Below, in pieces: positions 1 to 4,982 of a stretch of 5,051 nt of DNA (positions within the stretch are counted from its first letter, which is position 1; every line of letters begins with the position of its first letter). The notes under the pieces are model-generated. The model ran no database searches. It was given only the letters and a program-made list of their open reading frames with translations, and was not told the DNA's origin. Origin of the DNA: Deltaproteobacteria bacterium. GTDB taxonomy: Bacteria > Myxococcota_A > Polyangia > Polyangiales > Houyiibacteriaceae. The stretch is taken from positions 1 through 5,051 of the forward strand of contig JAFDFW010000353.1 of the NCBI GenBank assembly GCA_019309605.1, read 5' to 3'. The position numbers and the translations under genes are program-made.

Positions 1-7
1 CTGCACT

Positions 8-1051
8 ATGGCTCTTGCCGACACAGCACCGATCGACATGGCCGAGGCCGCCTACAACTTGCAGCTTGGCGCAGAGGAGTGGTTGCCTAACCTGCTCGAC
101 AAGGGTGCGCCGCTGCTCGACCACGGGCTCGGGTGCGCGGCGGCGATCTGGGGCGGGCAGTCGCGCGACGGCCAATCGCTGATCGCACAACTCTGTGTTG
201 GATCGGGGCCGGCGGACCTTGGGCTGCGGTTCGCGCATGCATCAAAGTCCGTGGGTTCACTGGTGCGGCAACAAACCGAGGCGGCCCGCTCGGCTGGCGT
301 CCAAACGGCTTCGGAGTGTGAGTTTGATCGTGCGAGCATGCTGCGCGCGGTCGAGAAGCATGTCGGCTGCATGGACGTCCTCGGAGTGTGGGCCCTGGAT
401 CCGGACCTTCACGGCGTCGGCATCGGCATCCCGGACCCAGAGCGCATCGTGCTGTCCAAAGCAGCACGGAAGCGCTTCGAGAGGCTAGCTGTCCACATCG
501 CTGCGGGTCATCGGCTCCGGCGCCGGTTGGGCTGCGCCGACGAGCTTCAGGCGACTCCGCTGAGCGAGATCCCACTGGGCGCCGAAGCTGTGATCGATCC
601 GAAAGGTTTCGTAGTGGCCCACGCCGAAGGCCATGCTGGTGACAAGAACATCCCCAAGGCGCTTCGGGACGCCGCGATCCGCATCGACAAAGCCCGTAGC
701 AAGCTGCGCCGCGAAAATGCGGACCAGGCGCTCGAGGTCTGGCAAGGCCTCGTGCGCGGCCGCTGGTCTCTGGTGGATTGGTTCGACAGCGACGGTCGCC
801 GCTTCGTGCTGGTAGTCCCAAACGCTCCTGGGTTGGGCGACCCCCGAGGGCTCACCGAGCGTGAGCACCAAGTCGCGACCTTTGCCGGCCAGGGCGAGAG
901 CAGCAAGTTGATCACGTACCGATTGGGGATCAGTCCTCAACGCGTGTCGGCGCTCCTCCAGAGCGCGATGCGAAAGCTTGGCGTCAAGACACGGCCGCAG
1001 CTCGTGATGAAGATGCGGGGATTCCAGGCGCCGTCGACTGGCGTCGCATAA
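8..1051 (+). CDS. LuxR-type helix-turn-helix transcriptional regulator
   Basis: Predicted cytoplasmic DNA-binding transcription regulator of 347 residues. The C-terminal part, residues about 282-335, is a LuxR/GerE-type helix-turn-helix: it opens with LTEREHQV, has the scaffold and recognition helices around SSKLITYRLGISPQRVSALL, and closes with the typical LGVKTRPQL segment. The roughly 280 residues before it hold no receiver phospho-acceptor motif that I can see and no autoinducer-binding signature I recognise. The opening (MAEAAYNL, then GLGCAAAIWG) resembles the GAF-like sensory part of regulators that I associate with Myxococcota; that is recall, not a search. The start is uncertain. The ATG lies only seven bases into the window, the frame is open to the edge, and no ribosome binding site can be checked, so the true start could lie upstream. 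The target genes are unknown. The next gene is also a regulator on the same strand, so a local regulatory pair is possible. Confidence 0.85.
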   Translation: MALADTAPIDMAEAAYNLQLGAEEWLPNLLDKGAPLLDHGLGCAAAIWGGQSRDGQSLIAQLCVGSGPADLGLRFAHASKSVGSLVRQQTEAARSAGVQTASECEFDRASMLRAVEKHVGCMDVLGVWALDPDLHGVGIGIPDPERIVLSKAARKRFERLAVHIAAGHRLRRRLGCADELQATPLSEIPLGAEAVIDPKGFVVAHAEGHAGDKNIPKALRDAAIRIDKARSKLRRENADQALEVWQGLVRGRWSLVDWFDSDGRRFVLVVPNAPGLGDPRGLTEREHQVATFAGQGESSKLITYRLGISPQRVSALLQSAMRKLGVKTRPQLVMKMRGFQAPSTGVA

Positions 1052-1062
1052 GACAGCTCGGA

Positions 1063-1084
1063 CCGGGGCTAGCGCAGCGCCCGG
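1063..1084 (+). terminator. GC-rich hairpin between the two regulator genes, possible weak terminator
   Basis: CCGGG at 1063-1067 pairs with CCCGG at 1080-1084. The stem continues as GC with GC after a single bulged G at 1079, around a seven-base loop. It begins 12 bases after the stop codon of the LuxR-type gene. No T-tract follows, so it is not a classical intrinsic terminator. It may pause or attenuate transcription or simply reflect high GC. Its right arm ends four bases before the -35-like element of the next promoter. Confidence 0.25.
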
Positions 1085-1087
1085 AAC

Positions 1088-1117
1088 TTGTGGCCGCAGC
1101 CGGCGCAAACATATATT
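1088..1117 (+). promoter_or_regulatory. Sigma-70-like promoter giving a near-leaderless transcript
   Basis: TTGTGG at 1088-1093 (three of six matches to TTGACA) and TATATT at 1112-1117 (five of six to TATAAT) are separated by 18 bases. The AT-rich patch around 1108-1119 stands out in very GC-rich surroundings. Initiation about seven bases after the -10 element would fall near 1124, only some five bases before the ATG at 1129. This explains the lack of a Shine-Dalgarno before that ATG and argues against the GTG at 1090, which would lie inside the promoter. The promoter is inferred from sequence only. Confidence 0.45.
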
Positions 1118-1128
1118 CTCGGCGCGCG

Positions 1129-2697
1129 ATGTCCTCAGCGAAGACCAGAGACCCGTGGCCACGGCTGCGCGACGTCGTCGCTTCTATCGTTACCGCCCTC
1201 CGCAGCGGTCGATTCATCGAGGAGGGTCTCGAAGCGCTGTTCGTCGAGTTCGGCGCCACCTCGGCATGGAGCACCCTCGAAACGAAGAGTGGAGCCCCCA
1301 TGCATCGTTCGCGCACGGCCGGTTTCCGCGGTGTTTCTCCCGCCGTCCTCGCGCAGCACGTCACCGAAGTCCTCAGCCAAGTCCAGAGCGAGCTACGAAC
1401 GATTGCCGGCTACGTGCCCTATGCGACCAGCGGTTCCTTCGCGGCTGTTCCGCTATGGGGCGACCTGAGCGCCGCCAAGGATGAGCAAAGCCTGGCCGGC
1501 GCGATGTACCTGGAGTTTCCGAACGAACAGGCGATCGACGACAACCTGGTCGAGTTCATCGAGTTCGTCGGCGCTCTCTTGGGTGCGCTCATTGCGCAGC
1601 AAACCAGGATCGAGGCGACGCGGGAAGACCTTCGGGTCGAACGCGCCAAGGATCACCACGAACACTACCTAGACCTCGAGGAGCTGCTCGCGCCGTCAAG
1701 CATGGACGGCATTCGGGACGACCTCGAGGGGGCGCTAGCGAGCAATGCATCGATCCTGATCGTGGGCGAGTCGGGCACCGGGAAAACCCAGCTCGCCACA
1801 GCATTCGCGCGCGCAAGCCGCCAAGAGCCCATCGTCCGCGCGACGCTGGGGCACAGCGACGACCTCAACACGATCACGTCAGAACTCTTCGGCCATGAGC
1901 GTGGGGCGTTCTCAGGCGCGGTATCCAGAAGGAAAGGCCTGGTCGAGTACGCGAACGAGGGCACGCTGATCCTCGATGAGGTCCTCAACCTCCCCGGGAA
2001 CGCGCAGCAACTCCTCCTCGACTTCACTCAGTTCGGCACCTACCGGCCGCTCGGCTATCAAGGTCGCCGCCCGAAGCGTGCCGCGCTTCGCCTGATCTCG
2101 GTGACCAACGGCGACATGTCGAAGGCGATCAGCAAGGGTCAGTTTCGCGGGGATCTCTACTACCGCATCGCCACCGTGCCCGTCGTACTCCCTCCCCTTC
2201 GCGAGCGGCGGGGAGACATTGCAAGGATCGCCGTTCGTTATCTGAACCACACCGATACGCGCACCGATTGGGAGCTCAGCGGCGACGCAATGGAGGTACT
2301 CCTCTCTTCGAATCTGCAGTGGGCCGGCAACATCCGCGAACTGGAGTCGGTGATGGAGCGCGCGCGGAACCGGGCGCGGCGCGGCGCCTCGGACGAAGCG
2401 GTCATCGAAGCCGAGCACCTTGGACTGGGCGAGGCGCCCATGAGGGCCGGTCCGATCTGGCCCGGCGGCGACGATGAACCGTCTCTCGAGGAACTTCACG
2501 CACGCTGGAAGCTGTTCACCGAACAGCAGGGATCCCTCGACGCGCTCGAGCGGCTGATCGTCGAGGATGCTCTGCGCGCGTGCAATGGAATCGTTGCGAA
2601 GACCGCACGGGTTCTCGGTATGCCGCGCACCGGGTTGATCAGTCGAATCGCGACCTTCGGAATCGACGTCGAGAAGTTCAAAGAAGTACAAGAGTGA
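1129..2697 (+). CDS. Sigma-54-dependent transcriptional activator with GAF-like, AAA+ and Fis-type HTH domains
   Basis: Bacterial enhancer-binding protein of 522 residues that would use ATP hydrolysis to remodel sigma-54 RNA polymerase. Residues about 10-160 look like a GAF-type sensory domain, including the hydrophobic run AGAMYLEF. A charged linker, possibly a short coiled coil, follows. The AAA+ domain carries Walker A GESGTGKT (213-220), the sigma-54 contact loop as GAFSGA (259-264, usually GAFTGA), Walker B GTLILDE (278-284), a sensor I asparagine in SVTNGD, FRGDLYYR with the arginine-finger region (339-346), and sensor II WAGNIREL (398-405). The C-terminus, about 471-513, is a Fis-type helix-turn-helix (ACNGIVAKTARVLGMPRTGL). 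There is no receiver domain, so the signal is probably sensed directly by the GAF-like part or through a partner. An in-frame GTG at 1090 would add 13 residues; I prefer the ATG at 1129 because of the promoter just before it. I found no convincing -24/-12 site in the window, so its targets probably lie elsewhere. Confidence 0.92.
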   Translation: MSSAKTRDPWPRLRDVVASIVTALRSGRFIEEGLEALFVEFGATSAWSTLETKSGAPMHRSRTAGFRGVSPAVLAQHVTEVLSQVQSELRTIAGYVPYATSGSFAAVPLWGDLSAAKDEQSLAGAMYLEFPNEQAIDDNLVEFIEFVGALLGALIAQQTRIEATREDLRVERAKDHHEHYLDLEELLAPSSMDGIRDDLEGALASNASILIVGESGTGKTQLATAFARASRQEPIVRATLGHSDDLNTITSELFGHERGAFSGAVSRRKGLVEYANEGTLILDEVLNLPGNAQQLLLDFTQFGTYRPLGYQGRRPKRAALRLISVTNGDMSKAISKGQFRGDLYYRIATVPVVLPPLRERRGDIARIAVRYLNHTDTRTDWELSGDAMEVLLSSNLQWAGNIRELESVMERARNRARRGASDEAVIEAEHLGLGEAPMRAGPIWPGGDDEPSLEELHARWKLFTEQQGSLDALERLIVEDALRACNGIVAKTARVLGMPRTGLISRIATFGIDVEKFKEVQE

Positions 2698-2703
2698 TGG
2701 CTC

Positions 2704-2734
2704 GCGACGCAAACGTCGCACTCGAACAATCGAG
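2704..2734. terminator. Two tandem perfect hairpins between convergent genes, likely bidirectional terminator
   Basis: GCGACG at 2704-2709 and CGTCGC at 2714-2719 form a six-pair stem with a CAAA loop. One base later CTCGA at 2721-2725 and TCGAG at 2730-2734 form a five-pair stem with an ACAA loop. A third pairing, CTCGC (2701-2705) with GCGAG (2734-2738), partly competes with both. They sit in the 43-base gap between the ends of two converging genes, where a two-way terminator is expected. There is no T-run on either strand, so any termination would be of an atypical kind. Confidence 0.45.
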
Positions 2735-2740
2735 CGAGGG

Positions 2741-3208
2741 TCAAACCAGAAGACCGAGGCGTTGCCGATCGGCGGGAGATCTGGCCTCGCAGCGGTCCTT
2801 GATGCTCTTGATCGCGCGGCCGATCTCCCTGTCGTTCCGCCGTACGACGAATTTTTCGGCGAGCCTGCCGATCCGCGCTAGCGGGACGTTGTACTCGACG
2901 GTGAGCTCGAGGTGTGTGCCCCCTTCGTGGGGCTCGAGCGCAAACGTCCAGAGGCTATCGATGCCCCCTTTGCTTCGTACGATGCGGCGTTCGCACGGCA
3001 CATGCGCAATCGTCGTGCTCTCCCCGTCGAGGCAGAACCCGCCCATCCTGTACGTCCACTCATGACGCGCGCCCACACCGCTTCCGGAGACATTTCGAAC
3101 GGCCATGATGCTCGGAAGCCATTCCGTCGCCCTTGCGGGGTCGTCTACGTAGGCGAAAACCCTGTCGAGCGGGCCGTTGATATCGATGCTCTTGTGAATC
3201 ACTTCCAC
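2741..3208 (-). CDS. SRPBCC (polyketide cyclase/START-like) family protein
   Basis: Small soluble protein of 155 residues with the helix-grip fold pattern of the SRPBCC/Polyketide_cyc2 family, which binds hydrophobic ligands or acts as cyclase or dehydratase. Visible family features are the first strand and helix (SIDINGPLDRVFAYVDDP, then EWLPSI), the GxG turn before WTYRMGG, the paired strands ending GTHLELTVEYNVP, and a long C-terminal helix beginning near IGRLAEKF. It has no signal peptide or membrane segment. The frame is open up to 3364, but the added 52 residues look non-coding and would run into the ribosome binding site of the divergent gene. The GTG at 3208 has AAAGG eight bases upstream (minus strand, 3221-3217) and starts exactly where the family homology starts. 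A second GTG two codons later is possible. Substrate is unknown. The gene is convergent with the enhancer-binding protein gene and divergent from the bufferin cassette. Confidence 0.8.
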   Translation of the reverse strand: MEVIHKSIDINGPLDRVFAYVDDPARATEWLPSIMAVRNVSGSGVGARHEWTYRMGGFCLDGESTTIAHVPCERRIVRSKGGIDSLWTFALEPHEGGTHLELTVEYNVPLARIGRLAEKFVVRRNDREIGRAIKSIKDRCEARSPADRQRLGLLV

Positions 3209-3343
3209 GTAGTTTGCCTTTGTTCCGCCGCGCGCGGAGAGCGGAGTACATCTCCATCCTTCTGCAGGGCGGCCCTCGGGTCCATACGTAAAAGTCAACC
3301 TCGCGCGCCGCGCTAACGCCGGCCCGCGACCACAGTAGATCTC

Positions 3344-3362
3344 GTCAGGACCCCCACCTGAC
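3344..3362. repeat. Perfect inverted repeat GTCAGG-N7-CCTGAC just upstream of bufA
   Basis: GTCAGG at 3344-3349 and CCTGAC at 3357-3362 are exact reverse complements around the seven-base spacer ACCCCCA. The right arm directly abuts the Shine-Dalgarno AAAGGAG of the precursor gene. It could be a 19-base operator for a dimeric repressor or, in RNA, a six-pair stem-loop that shapes access to the ribosome binding site or protects the 5' end. I found no convincing sigma-70 or ECF promoter in the intergenic stretch upstream of it, so the promoter is not placed. Confidence 0.45.
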
Positions 3363-3369
3363 AAAGGAG
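3363..3369 (+). promoter_or_regulatory. Strong Shine-Dalgarno of the bufferin precursor gene
   Basis: AAAGGAG ends six bases before the ATG at 3376. It is the best ribosome binding site in the window, which fits a precursor peptide made in excess over its modifying enzymes. Confidence 0.8.
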
Positions 3370-3375
3370 TGCTGT

Positions 3376-3654
3376 ATGAATAAGAAGACCCTAGGCGTAC
3401 TGGGATTTGGAGGCGCCGCCCTCCTCGCTGCCACGGTGTCGGCGGCAGCCCCGCAGTGGGCGCAGAAAGGCTCGACCATCGAGAAATGCGCGGGCATCGC
3501 GGCGCAAGGCAAGAACGATTGCGGCGCGAACGACCATAGCTGTGCGGGCAACGCGAAGCGCGACAATGACCCGAACGAATGGGTTTATGTGCCCAAGGGT
3601 GTCTGCGACAAGATTGCAGACGGGCGCGTGTGGAAGACTAAGAAAGTCGAGTAG
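3376..3654 (+). CDS. bufA1: Bufferin-type RiPP precursor, DUF2282 family (BufA1-like), exported
   Basis: Precursor of 92 residues belonging to DUF2282. A Sec signal peptide is clear: MNKK, a hydrophobic run through about residue 21, and an AxA-type cleavage region (SAAA) near residue 24, so the mature peptide should be periplasmic. Four cysteines, C38, C49, C56 and C77, sit in the family pattern EKCAGIA, GKNDCGAN, HSCAGNAK and VPKGVCDKI. The stretch NDPNEWVYVPKG is also characteristic. In described bufferins, a DUF692 enzyme with a DUF2063 partner converts cysteines of such precursors to thiooxazole-type groups that bind copper. The two following genes encode exactly those families, so the assignment is well supported by context. 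All four cysteines are present and nothing looks degraded. A copper-buffering role is inferred from the family; a different metal or signal is possible. The start is fixed by the Shine-Dalgarno at 3363-3369. Confidence 0.9.
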   Translation: MNKKTLGVLGFGGAALLAATVSAAAPQWAQKGSTIEKCAGIAAQGKNDCGANDHSCAGNAKRDNDPNEWVYVPKGVCDKIADGRVWKTKKVE

Positions 3655-3662
3655 GCAAAGGC

Positions 3663-3710
3663 ATGACCGCCCGCATGGGCATCAGCCGGCCAACTCGAGC
3701 GACTCCGTGA
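3663..3710 (+). pseudogene. Fifteen-codon ORF at the expected bufB start, probable displaced 5' end of bufB
   Basis: The ATG at 3663 lies eight bases after the bufA stop, with AGG at 3653-3655 seven bases upstream: the position expected for bufB translation. It encodes MTARMGISRPTRATP and then stops at TGA 3708-3710. The beginning recalls the usual opening of DUF692 proteins (a short polar start, then a G-[IL]-x-x-[RK]-P segment). The stop lies inside sequence that, read in another frame, is bufB-homologous. I read it as the original bufB start cut off from the rest by a frame-changing deletion. An unrelated leader peptide is the alternative. Confidence 0.4.
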
Positions 3711-3723
3711 GCGGCACCCCTTC

Positions 3724-4344
3724 TTGTTGCACTGCCTCAGCATGAATATCGGGTCGAGCGATCCCCTCGACCAGGACTATTTCGAGCAAGTTCTCGCCTT
3801 TGCCGATCGCTTCGCCGTCACCGCGGTCTCCGACCACCTGAGCTGGCGAAGCAGCCACGGCCGATGGTCGCTATCGCTGCTCCCATTGCCGCGCACCGAC
3901 GAAGCGCTCGAGCACGTGGTGGCTCGTATGGACGAAGCGCAGGCGTTCCTTCGGCGCAGTATCGCGCTGGAGAATATCTCGCAGTACTCGGCGGTCCCCG
4001 GGGACATTCCGCCAGGGGAGATGTTCAACCAACTGCACCAGCGCTGCGGCACCCCAGTTCATCTCGACCTCAACAACTTGCTGGTGACTGAACGATGGCT
4101 CGGAGAGGCTCCAGAAGCTTTCCTCGATGCGCTCAGGGCGGACATCGCCTGGATACATGTCGCCGGCCACGATGACGTGCCGCTGCCAGTCGATGACCAC
4201 AGTTGCATGCCGAATACCGCGTGCATGAAACTGCTCGCGCGCGTCGCCCCTTCTGTGCCCATCATTCTGGAATGGGATCGGCATCGCCCATCACTCCACG
4301 CGCTTTTGCCCGCAATCTCCACCGCGCAGGTGCAGCGTGTCTGA
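3724..4344 (+). CDS. bufB: DUF692 (MNIO) multinuclear iron oxygenase, BufB/MbnB-like, N-terminally incomplete
   Basis: This TIM-barrel, iron-dependent peptide-modifying enzyme should act in the cytoplasm on the upstream precursor before export. Numbering from the TTG at 3724, likely metal-ligand motifs are LHCLSMNIGS (H3), SDHLSW (H38), ALENIS (E83), HLDLNNL (D115), IHVAGH (H145 region), DDH (157-159) and LEWD (E183). The set appears complete from the second strand to the C-terminus. What is missing is the first 50 or so residues of the family (about 270-290 in total), including the first strand and the acidic EN segment. The frame is open back to 3667 and reads family-like (QLERLRERHPF) before 3724, but offers no start codon there. 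The in-frame starts are TTG 3724, TTG 3727 and ATG 3742, none with a convincing ribosome binding site. It is therefore a deletion-damaged gene, a sequencing or assembly error, or an unusually short enzyme. Its end overlaps bufC by eight bases. Confidence 0.75.
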   Translation: MLHCLSMNIGSSDPLDQDYFEQVLAFADRFAVTAVSDHLSWRSSHGRWSLSLLPLPRTDEALEHVVARMDEAQAFLRRSIALENISQYSAVPGDIPPGEMFNQLHQRCGTPVHLDLNNLLVTERWLGEAPEAFLDALRADIAWIHVAGHDDVPLPVDDHSCMPNTACMKLLARVAPSVPIILEWDRHRPSLHALLPAISTAQVQRV

Positions 4345-4642
4345 GACGCCGTTGTCCATATGGCAGGCGCAGTTCTTCTCGGAGCGGGTGTGCGCCCGGT
4401 CCTCCGGGCGAGATGGAGTGTACTTCCGTGAGCAAGTGTTCGGCGCCCTCGGTGTTCTGTCCGAAGCCTTGCCAGACGTGGAGGCGGCGCTCGGTGAACA
4501 GAACTTTCGTTTCTTCGTCCGTGAGTTTCTGAGCAGCCGACAGCCGCAGGACGCCTTGGGCACAACTCTGATCGCGCCTTTTCTTGAATTTCTCCTCGCC
4601 GAAGACGCAATGCCTGCGGTGGCCTCTCCTAAGCCTCGGTAG
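4337..4642 (+). CDS. bufC: DUF2063 partner protein, BufC/MbnC-like, N-terminal domain only
   Basis: Protein of 101 residues matching the N-terminal DUF2063 domain. The core runs about residues 29-88 with the family pattern YFREQVFGALGVL, LPDVEAALGEQNFRFFVREFL and APFLEFLLAED. In bufferin, TglHI and methanobactin systems the equivalent protein binds the DUF692 enzyme and helps present the precursor. The start is GTG 4337, with AGG six bases upstream and an eight-base overlap with the bufB stop, which implies translational coupling. Full-length relatives are, as I recall, about twice as long, with a second domain after this one. Here the frame ends at two consecutive TAG codons (4640-4645) and the next gene begins four bases later, so no C-terminal domain remains in any frame. 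The last dozen residues, rich in A, P and K, have no family look. It may be a minimal functional partner or a truncation product. Confidence 0.78.
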   Translation: MSETPLSIWQAQFFSERVCARSSGRDGVYFREQVFGALGVLSEALPDVEAALGEQNFRFFVREFLSSRQPQDALGTTLIAPFLEFLLAEDAMPAVASPKPR

Positions 4643-4646
4643 TAGT

Positions 4647-4982
4647 ATGGCTCCGATGCCGGATCAGTCGGAGATGGAAGTGCTCGTCGCCGCGCGCGAT
4701 TGGCAGACAGCGGGTCACGGGGTTGCCCTGGCTACCGTCGTCAAGACTTGGGGGTCCTCCCCGCGCCCAGCCGGGAGCCACCTCGTCGTCCGTGACGACG
4801 GCTCGTTTCTCGGGTCGGTATCGGGCGGCTGTGTCGAAGGCGCTGTCGTAGAGGAAGCGCTCGGGGTGATGAAGACCGGTGTGCCCAAGGTGCTCGAGTT
4901 CGGCATCACTCACGCGGAGGCGTGGGACGTGGGCCTCGCCTGCGGCGGCACCGTCCGCATCTTCGTGGAGCCGCTGCAGTGA
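4647..4982 (+). CDS. XdhC/CoxI family protein, N-terminal domain (molybdoenzyme maturation)
   Basis: Protein of 111 residues forming a stand-alone XdhC/CoxI N-terminal domain. Proteins of this family help sulfurate and insert the molybdenum cofactor into xanthine dehydrogenase or CO dehydrogenase-type hydroxylases. Diagnostic stretches are TWGSSPRPAGS (34-44), GSVSGGCVEGAVVEEA (56-71) and GLACGGTVRIFVE (96-108), with conserved cysteines C62 and C99. Full-length XdhC proteins carry a Rossmann-like C-terminal domain; here it appears to be encoded by the next gene. The ATG at 4647 is chosen because it lies four bases after the bufC stop. It has no clear Shine-Dalgarno, so translation is probably coupled to bufC. 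The ATGs at 4656 and 4674 are alternatives. No molybdenum hydroxylase subunit is visible inside the window. Confidence 0.88.
   Translation: MAPMPDQSEMEVLVAARDWQTAGHGVALATVVKTWGSSPRPAGSHLVVRDDGSFLGSVSGGCVEGAVVEEALGVMKTGVPKVLEFGITHAEAWDVGLACGGTVRIFVEPLQ

Noticed and set aside
87..821. Minus-strand frame of 244 codons opposite the LuxR-type gene
   Set aside because: Its translation is dominated by Arg, Pro, Gly and Ala with no domain pattern, as expected for the shadow of a GC-rich gene. The plus strand carries a coherent regulator.
1912..2721. Long minus-strand frame of 269 codons opposite the enhancer-binding protein
   Set aside because: It lies antisense to an unmistakable AAA+ domain and its translation has no recognisable motif. 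Such frames are common opposite GC-rich genes.
3144..3151. Palindrome CTACGTAG
   Set aside because: It is an eight-base palindrome inside the SRPBCC coding sequence, with no repeat elsewhere in the window and no regulatory context.
3294..3300. GTCAACC as an ECF-type -35 element for bufA
   Set aside because: No plausible -10 element such as CGTC or CGAA lies 16-17 bases downstream, so no promoter can be supported.
3209..3364. N-terminal extension of the SRPBCC protein from a TTG at 3364
   Set aside because: The extra 52 residues are G/R/P-rich, show no family similarity and run into the bufA ribosome binding site. A GTG at 3208 with AAAGG upstream matches the start of the homology.
3710..3730. 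GGCACC followed by TTGTTGCA as a sigma-54 promoter before bufB
   Set aside because: The GG-to-GC spacing is four bases too long and it lies within the bufB-homologous coding stretch.
4243..4259. Possible -24/-12 (sigma-54) promoter on the minus strand, GG and GC with the right spacing
   Set aside because: Only the GG and GC dinucleotides fit; the TT before GC is absent and the site is antisense inside bufB with no gene to drive.
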